A DNA stretch of 64,000 bases, from positions 1-64,000 of the forward strand of contig JBFMFO010000011.1 in the NCBI GenBank assembly GCA_040754095.1, read 5' to 3'. Shown piece by piece: positions 7,758-16,378 of the stretch. A program made the translations under genes and the position numbers. The stretch is from QYQD01 sp040754095 (GTDB lineage Bacteria; Desulfobacterota; QYQD01). Below the pieces are notes generated by a model, which did not search any database, was not told where the DNA came from, and saw only the letters and a program-made list of their open reading frames with translations. Each line of letters begins with the position of its first letter. The stretch's first letter is position 1.

Positions 7758-9710
7758 ATGGAAAGGAAGAGAACGGCCTTTTGTCCTTCGATTTGTCCTG
7801 GCATCGAATGCGAGGCCAGTAATGAAGTTCTTGAATTTGCCCGCCAGAAAGGGATTAACACCTTTGTTCAACGAGTAGAAGGAAGGGGGCTGGACCGCTG
7901 TCAGTTCGGAGCAGGAGGCACTTGTTGTCGCAACTGTTCTATGGGCCCCTGTATGATGATCGAGGGTGTCCCGGAGTCCATAGGCATTTGCGGGGCTACT
8001 CCGGCTACTGCGGCGGCGCGCAATTTTTTACGGATGATAGCGGCCGGCTCCTCCGCCCATATTGATCATGGGCGGGAGACGGCTATGGGATTCCTTGCGG
8101 CAGCCAAAGGAGAGGCGCCCTATGAGATAAAAGACGAGAAAAAACTCCTTTCCACAGCTCAACTCTTTGAGATTAAGACCGAGGGACGAAGCATAAAGGA
8201 TATTGCCATTGAACTGGGTGAAAAGGCCTTGTCCGAGTTTGGTAAACAGGATGGGGGTCTATATTTAATAAAACGTGCTCCGGCCAAAAGGCAGGAGGTT
8301 TGGAAAAAGATGGGCGTACTGCCGCGGGGTATTGACCGGGAAGTGGTGGAGATTATGCACCGCACCCACATGGGAACTGATCAGGATTATGTAAACCTTA
8401 TGGTACAGGGTACAAGATGCGCCTTGGCCGATGGCTGGGGGGCCTCCATGATCTCTACGGAGCTCCAGGATATTATGTTCGGTACACCGGTGCCTATCCG
8501 GGCCACGGTCAATCTCGGTGTCCTCAAGGCGGATGAGGTCAATGTGGTAGTGCATGGTCATGAGCCACTCCTCTCCGAGGCCCTGGCCATGGTGGCTGAT
8601 GATCCGGAGATTGTAGCTGCCGCCCGGGCGGTCGGGGCTAAAGGCGTGAATCTGGCCGGCGTTTGCTGTACCGGTAATGAGGTTTTGATGCGTCATGGCA
8701 TCCCCATCGCCGGCAGTTTCATCCAGCAGGAGATAGTCCTGGCTACCGGCGCAGTAGAGGCCATGGTGGTGGATATCCAGTGTATTATGCAGTCCCTGCC
8801 TACGGTGGCGCAATGCTATCATACTGAGATCATCACTACCTCACCGCGGGCCAAGATTACCGGGGCCACCCATATAGGGTTTGACCATCATAATGCCCTG
8901 CAGGTGGCCAAGGATATCATAAAGCGGGCCATCTCCCGCTACCCGCAGCGAGGCCCGGTACATATCCCGCAGCGTAAAACGGAGGTAGTAGCCGGGTTCA
9001 GTCATGAGACGATAAATCATATGTTAGGCGGCGCTTTTCGCGCCTCGTACCGCCCCCTCAACGACAACATAATCAACGGGCGTATAAAGGGCGTAGGCGC
9101 TGTCGTCGGCTGTGACAGCGCCCGGGTGCGTTCCGGTTACGTGCATACTACTGTTGCCAGGGAATTGATTGCGAACGATGTGCTCGTTATTGTGACAGGT
9201 TGCGCCGCTACAGCCTGCGGTCGGGAAGGGCTTCTGACGCCGGAGGCGGCCAGCCTGTGTGGGCCGGGACTCCGGGAAGTCTGTGAGACCGTAGGTATTC
9301 CTCCTGTACTCCACATGGGGTCGTGTGTGGATAACAGCCGTATCTTGATCGCTGCCACTGAGATCGTACGGGAGGGCGGATTGGGTGACGACATCAGTCA
9401 GATTCCGGCGGTCGGTTGTGCCCCGGAGTGGATGAGTGAGAAGGCCATAGCTATCGGCCATTATTTTGTGGCCAGTGGGGCTAGTGTCGTCTTCGGGAAT
9501 ACCTTTCCGACCACCAAGAGCCAGGTCATGACTGATTATCTTTTTAAAGATATGCTTGACCTTTACGGCGGCTGCTGGGGTATGGAAAATGATCCACACG
9601 ATATTGCCAGATGGATGATTGAGGCGTTGGATCGGAGGCGCGAGACCCTGGGCATCCACAAGAAAAAGGAGCGCGTCCTCTTTGATATGGCCATGCGGAG
9701 AGAGTTGTAA
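7758..9710 (+). CDS. acsA: Carbon monoxide dehydrogenase catalytic subunit (AcsA/CooS)
   Basis: The Ni-Fe-S carbon monoxide dehydrogenase that reduces CO2 to CO in the carbonyl branch and passes it to AcsB. The 650-residue protein has the N-terminal B/D-cluster cysteines in CQFGAGGTCCRNCSMGPC near residues 50-68. C-cluster segments include GVCCTGNEVLMRHG, the GCAATACGREG stretch and MGSCVDNSR. ATG 7758 is chosen because GGAGG (7746-7750) is seven bases upstream; ATG 7752 would leave only one base of spacing. It starts the block acsA-hdrA-mvhD-hdrC-mvhD-metV-metF-acsDBCE. No CooC Ni-insertion ATPase follows it, unlike in many such clusters. Confidence 0.95.
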   Translation: MERKRTAFCPSICPGIECEASNEVLEFARQKGINTFVQRVEGRGLDRCQFGAGGTCCRNCSMGPCMMIEGVPESIGICGATPATAAARNFLRMIAAGSSAHIDHGRETAMGFLAAAKGEAPYEIKDEKKLLSTAQLFEIKTEGRSIKDIAIELGEKALSEFGKQDGGLYLIKRAPAKRQEVWKKMGVLPRGIDREVVEIMHRTHMGTDQDYVNLMVQGTRCALADGWGASMISTELQDIMFGTPVPIRATVNLGVLKADEVNVVVHGHEPLLSEALAMVADDPEIVAAARAVGAKGVNLAGVCCTGNEVLMRHGIPIAGSFIQQEIVLATGAVEAMVVDIQCIMQSLPTVAQCYHTEIITTSPRAKITGATHIGFDHHNALQVAKDIIKRAISRYPQRGPVHIPQRKTEVVAGFSHETINHMLGGAFRASYRPLNDNIINGRIKGVGAVVGCDSARVRSGYVHTTVARELIANDVLVIVTGCAATACGREGLLTPEAASLCGPGLREVCETVGIPPVLHMGSCVDNSRILIAATEIVREGGLGDDISQIPAVGCAPEWMSEKAIAIGHYFVASGASVVFGNTFPTTKSQVMTDYLFKDMLDLYGGCWGMENDPHDIARWMIEALDRRRETLGIHKKKERVLFDMAMRREL

Positions 9711-9756
9711 GTAATGACTGAACAGGATTTAGGATTTTTAGATCAGGGAGTAAGCT

Positions 9757-12700
9757 ATGGGTAGAGAACACGGCGCCAAATCCGGCGCGGTATTGGTGGT
9801 CGGGGGCGGAGTAGCCGGCGTCCAGGCCGCTCTTGACCTTGCCGAGATGGGTTTCTATGTCTATCTGGTAGAAAAGTCAGCCTCCATCGGCGGGGCCATG
9901 GCCCGTCTTGACAAGACCTTCCCAACCAATGACTGTGCGCTTTGAATTCTGGCGCCCAAGTTGGTTGAGGCCGGTCGGTCTCCAAATATAAAGATATTGA
10001 CGAATGCCACGTTTGAATCCTTAGAAGGTGAGGCCGGAAGCTTTACGGCCCGCGTACATCGCCTGCCGCGTTTTATAAACGAAGATTTGTGCACGGCCTG
10101 CGGCGTGTGTACGATGTATTGCCCGGTTATGGTTTCCGATAATTATAATGAAGACCTGGCTATAACCAGGGCGCCGCATAAAGATTATCCTCAAGCGGTT
10201 CCGGCCAGCTTTTATATCGATCCCAAGAAATGTCTATTTTTAAATTATGAGACTTGCCAGATCTGTGTTCCGACCTGCCAGGCCAAGGCCATAGATTTTA
10301 GCCAGAAAGAAGAGAGTTTGGACCTCTCTGTGGGGGCGGTGGTCCTTGCCCCCGGATTCGGCCGGATAAGCGATGAAGTCCTTGCACGTTATGGTTACGG
10401 GCGGTTCCCCGACGTAGTTACCAGCCTTGAATTTGAAAGGATAATGTGCGCTTCGGGGCCCTCCCGGGGTGAAATTATCCGACCTTCGGACGGCAAACAC
10501 CCCCAAAAGATCGCCTTTTTACAGTGTATAGGGTCAAGAGATATCACCTCCGGCAATGGTTATTGCTCTTCTGTATGCTGTATGTATGCGATCAAAGAGG
10601 CTACCATAGTCAAGGAACATGCTCCGGACGTTGACATCAGCATATTCTACATGGACATGCGCACTCCGGGTAAGGGATTTGATGGCAGCCGCCAGAGGGC
10701 GCGGGATGTGCATGGTCTCAAATTCATCCGGAGCAGGGTGGCGGCTGTCCGCGAAATCGGCGACAAACTGAGGCTCACTTACGCAGACAGGGAAGGCAAT
10801 CATAAGGAAGATGACTTTGACATGGTCGTCCTTTCGGTAGGCCTTGAGTCTCCGGAAGATGCCCAATCCCTGGCCATGACGGCCGGGATAAGGCTGAATC
10901 AATACGATTTTTGCGATACGAAGGCGTTTTTACCCCTGGATACATCCAGGCCTGGGGTTTACGTGGCCGGCGCCTTTCAGGGGCCAAAGGATATTCCTGA
11001 AAGTGTAATGCAGGCAATCGGCTCCGCGGCGGCCACAGCCGAGATACTGCACGAGGCCCGTGGCACAGAGGTGATCAGAAAGGAATACCCTCCCGAGATG
11101 GAGATAGCCAAAGAGCCTCGGATCGGGGTCTTTGTCTGTCACTGCGGCATCAATATCGGCGGGGTGATAAATGTTCCCGAAGTGGCGAGCTATGCCCGGA
11201 CGCTGAAAGGCGTGGTGTTTGTCGATGACAACTTATATAGTTGCTCTCAGGACAGCCAAAAGGTCATAAAAGATGCGATCAAAGAGCATGGCCTGAACCG
11301 GGTTGTGGTTGCCGCCTGTACGCCGCGTACACATGAGCCGCTATTTCAAGAGACATTGAAGGATGTCGGGTTAAATCGTTCTCTCTTCGAGATGGTTAAT
11401 ATCCGGGATCAGTGTTCCTGGGTTCATGCGCACGAGCCGGAAGAGGCGACGTCCAAGGCCAAGGATCTGGTGCGTATGGCCGTGGCCAAGGCACAGCTTC
11501 TTTATCCGCTTCCCGATCAGACCGTTCCGGTTATTCCCAAGGCCTTGGTAATCGGCGGCGGGATAGCAGGCATGACCGCGGCCTTGAGTATCGCCGACCA
11601 GGGATTTGAATGTTTCCTGGTCGAGAATTCAGCGCAGCTCGGGGGCAACCTGAGACATCTGAAAAGCATCCTTACGGGTGAAGACCCGGGGCAATTATTG
11701 AAGGAGACCGAGGCTAAAGTAAGAGAACATCCCCGGATCATGGTCTATACCGACACCAGTATTGAGAATGTGTCGGGTTATATAGGCAATTTCACGACGA
11801 CGCTCAACACAAAGAAGGGGGAAGAGAAAGTGGCCCACGGCGTGGTGGTCGTGGCCACCGGCGGCCGTGAACATCGCCCCAATAAATATCTCTATGGCCA
11901 GTCGAAGCATGTACTTACACAGTTTGAATTGGAAGAAGTCCTTTCTTCACCGGAAAAGGCCAAAAAGATAAAAGAAGTGGTCATGATTCAGTGCGCGGGC
12001 TCGCGGGGAGATGACCTCACCTATTGCAGCAAACTCTGCTGCGGACAGGCCGTTAAAAACGCCCTAAGGCTCAGGGAGCTAAACCCGTCAGCCGGTATTT
12101 ACATGCTTTATAGAGACGTCCGGACTTATGGTTTCATGGAGGATTACTATCGTGAGGCCAGGGAAAAGGGCGTTATCTTCATTCATTATGAAAAGGAAGA
12201 CCCTCCTGCGGTTGTAATGGACGGCAGGAAAATAACCGTGGAATTTACGGATAACCTGCTGGGAGAGAAAGTGAAACTGCAACCCAGCCTGGTGGCTTTA
12301 AGCGTGGGTGTCGTCCCCAATGAGGTTGAAGACCTGGCCAAGTTGCTCAAAGTGCCCCTCACGCAGGATAATTTTTTCCTGGAAGCCCACGCCAAACTGC
12401 GGCCGGTGGAGATGGCGGTATCGGGAATTTATGTCTGCGGCCTAGCTCACTCTCCGAAGCCCATCGATGAATCCATCAGCCAGGCCCGGGCTGCGGCAGG
12501 CAAGGCCTGTGTCCCGCTATCAAAGGGTTTTGTGGCGGTAGAGCCTATAGTTTCCTGTGTGGATAAGGATAAGTGTATCGGATGCGGCATTTGTGAAAGC
12601 CTCTGTCCGTACAAGGCCATTCAACTTATCAAGGCGGACAACAAGAAAAAGGCCGAGACTATTACGGCCTCGTGCAAGGGCTGCGGGATATGCGCCTCGC

Positions 12701-12783
12701 ACTGCCCGACTCTGGCTATTTCCATGGGCGGCTTTACTAATGAAGAGATAATGGCCCAGATACGGGCATTTGGACAATGCTAG
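9757..12783 (+). CDS. hdrA: HdrA-type FAD/iron-sulfur protein, tandem fusion, selenoprotein
   Basis: A 1008-residue HdrA-like electron carrier read through an in-frame UGA at 9943-9945 (residue 63, context NDCAL-Sec-ILAPKL). HdrA homologues carry Cys or Sec at this position. The first half has an FAD loop VVGGGVAGVQAALDLAEMG near residue 13 and a pair of Fe-S motifs (CTACGVCTMYC and CQICVPTC). The second half begins near residue 385 with GVFVCHCGINIGGVIN, the normal HdrA start, then a second FAD loop VIGGGIAGMTAALS near residue 530. It ends in two [4Fe-4S] motifs (CIGCGICESLC, CKGCGICASHC). It is thus a fusion of an N-terminally shortened HdrA and a complete one. AcsA, MvhD and MetVF neighbours suggest a role in supplying electrons to methylene-THF reduction. 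Flavin-based bifurcation is possible but not shown. Confidence 0.93.
9943..9982 (+). promoter_or_regulatory. Sec codon and candidate bacterial SECIS in hdrA
   Basis: The UGA at 9943-9945 is followed 27 bases later by a GGTC loop (9973-9976) held by a six-pair stem, GAGGCC (9967-9972) with GGTCTC (9977-9982), including one G-U pair. Spacing and a G at the start of the loop agree with the published bacterial SECIS model. The stem is short and was found by eye, so the hairpin is less certain than the Sec codon. Confidence 0.5.
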
Positions 12784-12787
12784 GATT

Positions 12788-12900
12788 CTTAGCCACGAAT
12801 TAACGCGAATGAGCACAAATAAAAGAATAACAATAAAATAATAAAACAATATCCTCTTCGAGAATTTATTAGCGAAACTTCGTGTTCGTTCGTGGCTAAG
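12788..12900. repeat. 113-bp inverted-repeat element between hdrA and mvhD
   Basis: CTTAGCCACGAA at 12788-12799 is the exact complement of TTCGTGGCTAAG at 12889-12900. The match continues inwards to about 22 bases with three mismatches. The centre is A/T-rich (AATAAAAGAATAACAATAAAATAATAAAA region). The element fills the whole spacer between the two subunit genes and ends 18 bp before the mvhD start. No transposase is present, so it is MITE-like or a structural mRNA element. Confidence 0.8.
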
Positions 12901-12918
12901 CTATTTTTAGGAGGTAGG

Positions 12919-13689
12919 ATGGATCAGGATTCCTTCAAACCGAAGATACTCGGCTTTCTCTGCAACTGGTGTTGTTACGCGGCTGCAGATTCGGCGGGCG
13001 TCGGGCGTTACCAGTACCCGCCCAATTTACGGACTATCCGGTTGATGTGTACGGGTCGCATTGACCCCATGTTTATTATCGAAGGTTTTGCCTGCGGGGC
13101 GGACGGTATATTCGCCGGCGGTTGACACCCCGGCGAATGTCATTACCAGTTTGGTAATTACGATGCCATGGTTACGGCAGAACTCGTGCGTGAAATTCTC
13201 GGAGGCGTGGGGGTAAATCCGGAGCGCTTTGCCATCGACTGGGCCTCAGCCGCCGAAGGTACTCGCTACGTGGAACTTATTACCGCCTTTACCCGGAAGA
13301 TTAAGGAGATGGGGCCCCTGGGACAGGCGGAAGGTAAGGACAAGGACGATCTGCTGCTCAAACTCCGGGCCGCCGGGGCGGCGACGGAGGCTATGAAACT
13401 GAGGGCCGGCCTGGGCAAGGTGACCAGGGATTTCAGGGAAGAAAAGGACTATAGCCTCGATGTTATCAAACGGAAGGTCGAGGAAAAAATCGGCTTGACC
13501 ATAAGATCGGAAACGAGCAGCCAGGAGATACTCCTCAGGCTGGATAGGCAGGGACCAATTGCTTTGGAGGTGCTGGCGGATAAGGTGGGTTTGTCCAGGG
13601 AGGAGACAGCGGATTATCTGACAAAATTTGGCAAAAAAGGTCTTGTGGTGGAGAGAGACGGCGTGTGGTCATTGGCTGCGGGTAGCTGA
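12919..13689 (+). CDS. mvhD: MvhD-type [2Fe-2S] subunit, selenoprotein, with C-terminal extension
   Basis: A 256-residue MvhD/FrhD-family protein that hands electrons to HdrA. It is read through UGA at 13123-13125 (residue 69, context FAGG-Sec-HPGECHY), where MvhD has Cys in VLGCHPGDCHY. Other expected cysteines are in LCNWCCYAAAD (near residue 15) and RLMCTGRID. The conserved family core ends near residue 130. The remaining 120 residues include a segment at about 195-250 (ALEVLADKVGLSREETADYL followed by KKGLVVERDGVWSL) that looks like a winged helix; its role is unknown. ATG 12919 is chosen because AGGAGGT lies directly upstream. The stop overlaps the first possible start of hdrC by one base. 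Confidence 0.92.
13123..13158 (+). promoter_or_regulatory. Sec codon and candidate bacterial SECIS in mvhD
   Basis: UGA at 13123-13125 is followed by a perfect seven-pair hairpin, ATTACCA (13142-13148) and TGGTAAT (13152-13158), with a GTT loop starting 23 bases after the UGA. The spacing and the leading G in the loop match the bacterial SECIS pattern. Confidence 0.6.
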
Positions 13690-13727
13690 TGACAAGCCGA
13701 GAGACGGAACCGAGGAGCAATATCAAG

Positions 13728-14306
13728 ATGGCAATAACTAAAAAAGATATTCATCCCGAGTTGAAAGCGGAAATAGCCGAAACCCCGGGGGGCGAATATA
13801 TAAAGAGATGTTTTGCTTGCGGCGCCTGTACCGGTATCTGTCCGGTAAGTCGCGTAGTGCTGGAGTTTGATCCACGCAAGATCATTCATATGGCTGTGTT
13901 GGGGCTTAAAAAACGTTTATTCACTTCGCATTTAATCTGGCACTGTGCCCGTTGTCAAACTTGTACCTTTGTGTGTCCGCAGGATGTAAGATTTAGCGAA
14001 GTTGTCGGGGCAATGCGTTCGCTGGCTCTGAAAAGCGGCCTGGTGGATATTTCCAAACTGGAAGACATCGGCAAGTTGGCGGTAGTGGAACAGTCCCGTT
14101 GTGTCGGGTGTCTGACCTGTGTGCGGGTTTGTCCCTTTAAGGCCCCGCATGTGGGAGATGAAGGGGTGGCCTTTATCGATCCCGTCAAATGTCAGGCCTG
14201 CGGCATTTGCGTGGCCGAATGCCCGGCCAGGGCTATCCGTCTGAAAGAATCGGAAGAAGACAAAAGAATTGCTGGCGATGTAGTTTCGTATGCGAGGGCG
14301 ATATGA
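13728..14306 (+). CDS. hdrC: HdrC-like protein with four iron-sulfur motifs
   Basis: A 192-residue iron-sulfur protein. The first half is HdrC-like with CFACGACTGICPV and CARCQTCTFVCPQ. The second half adds a two-cluster ferredoxin, CVGCLTCVRVCPF and CQACGICVAECPA, usually a separate protein or part of HdrA. It would form a chain of four [4Fe-4S] clusters between HdrA/MvhD and the methylene-THF reductase. The start is taken at ATG 13728 with GAGGAG ten bases upstream; ATG 13689 is also in frame and overlaps the mvhD stop. Its stop forms an ATGA overlap with the next gene. No HdrB (CCG-domain) partner is adjacent. Confidence 0.85.
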   Translation: MAITKKDIHPELKAEIAETPGGEYIKRCFACGACTGICPVSRVVLEFDPRKIIHMAVLGLKKRLFTSHLIWHCARCQTCTFVCPQDVRFSEVVGAMRSLALKSGLVDISKLEDIGKLAVVEQSRCVGCLTCVRVCPFKAPHVGDEGVAFIDPVKCQACGICVAECPARAIRLKESEEDKRIAGDVVSYARAI

Positions 14307-14722
14307 GTAGCGCGTTTAAACCTGAAGTTACGGCTTTCTGCTGCCGCTATGCTGTTTACAGCTTTGCAGAAGATATGGAGGCCCTGGCCAGGGCCGGATT
14401 TCCTGACGGCGTCAAGGTGGAGCAGATTTCGTGCTCCGGGCGTGTGGATGTTGTTCGACTGCTTAAGGCATTGGAAAACGGCGCGGATGGGGTTTACGTT
14501 GTGGGGTGCGAGGAGGAAAAGTGCCACAACATGGCCGGGAGTCAACGGGCGAAAAAACGGGTTGAGTATATAAAAGATGTCCTTTCGCAGCTCGGCATGG
14601 AGCCGGAGCGCGTAGAGATGTTTTTCATGCCCCGTGGTGATGAGGCCAGATTTATCGAGATGGCCAGGGAAATGACAGGAAAGGTAATGGCCCTGGGGCC
14701 AAGTCCTTTAAGGGGAAGGTAA
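14303..14722 (+). CDS. Second MvhD-type [2Fe-2S] subunit, Cys form
   Basis: A 139-residue MvhD-family paralogue of the selenoprotein encoded 600 bp upstream. It keeps the family cysteines as FCCRYAVYSFAED, QISCSGRVD and VVGCEEEKCHN. The residue aligned to Sec69 of the first MvhD is a normal Cys (VVGC). The glycine-proline after that position is replaced by EE, so it is a divergent copy. ATG 14303 overlaps the hdrC stop as ATGA and gives the standard N-terminus; the longer frame from 14189 lies inside hdrC. It is followed by metV after one base. It probably bridges the HdrC-like protein to MetVF, which is inferred from position. Confidence 0.85.
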   Translation: MSSAFKPEVTAFCCRYAVYSFAEDMEALARAGFPDGVKVEQISCSGRVDVVRLLKALENGADGVYVVGCEEEKCHNMAGSQRAKKRVEYIKDVLSQLGMEPERVEMFFMPRGDEARFIEMAREMTGKVMALGPSPLRGR

Positions 14723-14723
14723 T

Positions 14724-15392
14724 ATGATCGTTGCGGAACGAAAACCTATTAAAGAGATTATATCCATGATAAGCGGCCTGAGAAAAATACTCGTTCTGGG
14801 TTGCAAAGGCTGCGTGACGGTGTGTTCGGCCGGCGGCGAGCGGGAAGTGGAGATATTGGCCGCCATTATTCGCATGGATCGAAAGAAAAAGGGTGAACCG
14901 GTGGAGGTCGTGGAAAGAACACTGGTCAGGCAGTGTGATCCGGAGTATCTCGACCTGCTTTCCGACACCATAGGTCAATTTGATGCGGTGTTATCCATGG
15001 CCTGCGGAGTGGGCGTTAATTTTCTCGCAGACAGGTATCCGAAGACCGTCGTGCTCCCCGCGCTTAATACCAAGTTTTACGGCGTGGCCGAGGAGCAAGG
15101 GGTCTGGTCCGAACGTTGTGCGGGTTGCGGAGACTGTATCCTGGATCGCACCGGCGGATTATGCCCGGTGGCCCGGTGTTCCAAGGGCCTTTTTAACGGC
15201 CCCTGCGGCGGATCGGTAAACGGGAAGTGCGAGATCAATCCGGATATTCCTTGTGTGTGGCAATTGATATATGACCGTTTAAAAGATCTTAATCAACTGG
15301 ATAAGTTAGACGAGATTCTCCCGGCTAAAGATTGGGGGGTAAGCCCCCATGGGGGTCCCAGGAAGATCGTAAGGGAGGATCTGAAGATATGA
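14724..15392 (+). CDS. metV: MetV, methylene-THF reductase partner subunit
   Basis: A 222-residue protein of the MTHFR C-terminal domain family, the partner of MetF in acetogen-type methylene-THF reductase. Cysteines are concentrated in GCKGCVTVCSAGGERE near residue 28 and in the C-terminal half, CAGCGDCILDRTGGLC and CSKGLFNGPCGGSVNGKC (about residues 133-170). It is a likely Fe-S or zinc protein that passes electrons to the flavin of MetF. It overlaps metF by ATGA, supporting a tightly coupled complex. AGGGGAAGG precedes ATG 14724. Confidence 0.9.
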   Translation: MIVAERKPIKEIISMISGLRKILVLGCKGCVTVCSAGGEREVEILAAIIRMDRKKKGEPVEVVERTLVRQCDPEYLDLLSDTIGQFDAVLSMACGVGVNFLADRYPKTVVLPALNTKFYGVAEEQGVWSERCAGCGDCILDRTGGLCPVARCSKGLFNGPCGGSVNGKCEINPDIPCVWQLIYDRLKDLNQLDKLDEILPAKDWGVSPHGGPRKIVREDLKI

Positions 15393-16306
15393 AATCAGGA
15401 AGCAACTTAGAAAAGGTTTTGACCGGCGGACAGTTTGCGGTAACGGCTGAGTGCGGTCCTCCCAAAGGCACCTCGGCTGAGGCAGTCAAGCGCAAGGGAG
15501 AGATGCTTAAGTCCTGTTGCGATGCCCTGAATGTCACGGACAACCAGACAGCTATTGTACGCATGTCCAGTATTAGCGGTTGCGTACTCCTGAAAGGGTT
15601 GGGAGTGGATCCGGTGATGCAGATGGTGGTGCGTGACCGCAATCGCATTGCCATTCAAAGTGATATCCTGGGGGCCGTGGCCCTGGGAATTCGTAATATG
15701 CTCTGTCTCTCCGGCGATCACCAGAAATTCGGCAATCACCCCTCGGCCAAGGGGGTTTACGATATCGACTCTATTCAGCTTATCCAGACCGTAAAAAGGA
15801 TGCGGGACGAAAAGAAATTTTTGAACGGCGAGGACATATCGGGAGAAGTGCCTCTTTTTATCGGTGCTGCGGCTAATCCATTTGCCGATCCTTTTGAATT
15901 CCGGGTAAGGAGACTGGCCAAGAAAATAAAGGCCGGCGTGGATTTTATCCAGACCCAGGCCATATTTGATATGGAAAGATTTTTACGTTGGATGGCCATG
16001 GCCCGGGATGAAGGGCTGCATGAAAAAGCCTACATATTGGCCGGTGTCATTCCCATAAAATCAGCGGGCATGGCCCGGTATATGGCTAAGAACGTGGCCG
16101 GTATTACCGTCCCCAAAGAGATAGTGAACCGGATGACCGGGGCCAAGGATGCCAAGGAAGAGGGCATAAAAATAGCTCTGGAAATTATTGAACAGGTCAG
16201 GGCTATTAAGGGAGTGCATGGCGTCCATATCATGGCCGTGGCCTGGGAGGATATTGTGCCGGTTATTGTGGAACGGGCCGGATTGATGCCCAGACCTACG
16301 TTATAA
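15389..16306 (+). CDS. metF: Methylenetetrahydrofolate reductase, catalytic subunit
   Basis: A 305-residue flavin TIM-barrel enzyme reducing methylene-THF to methyl-THF, the last folate step before methyl transfer by AcsE. It has the N-terminal TAECGPPKG segment near residue 20, DNQTAIVRMSS, LCLSGDHQ near residue 108, and DFIQTQAIFD near residue 190. ATG 15389 is chosen, not the in-frame 15332, because GGGAGGAT precedes it and the start overlaps the metV stop as ATGA. With no NADH domain partner nearby, electrons probably come through MetV and the Hdr/MvhD proteins. Confidence 0.93.
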   Translation: MKSGSNLEKVLTGGQFAVTAECGPPKGTSAEAVKRKGEMLKSCCDALNVTDNQTAIVRMSSISGCVLLKGLGVDPVMQMVVRDRNRIAIQSDILGAVALGIRNMLCLSGDHQKFGNHPSAKGVYDIDSIQLIQTVKRMRDEKKFLNGEDISGEVPLFIGAAANPFADPFEFRVRRLAKKIKAGVDFIQTQAIFDMERFLRWMAMARDEGLHEKAYILAGVIPIKSAGMARYMAKNVAGITVPKEIVNRMTGAKDAKEEGIKIALEIIEQVRAIKGVHGVHIMAVAWEDIVPVIVERAGLMPRPTL

Positions 16307-16378
16307 TGCGTATCCCGTGTCTTGTGTGTTTTTATTAGATTATAGGGTTACAGGCTTATATGAAGAGGAGGAAGGAGA

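Noticed and set aside
9943..9945. In-frame stop splitting hdrA into two genes or a pseudogene
   Set aside because: The codon is UGA, at a known Cys/Sec position, with conserved sequence on both sides and a possible SECIS; the same applies to 13123-13125 and 24683-24685.
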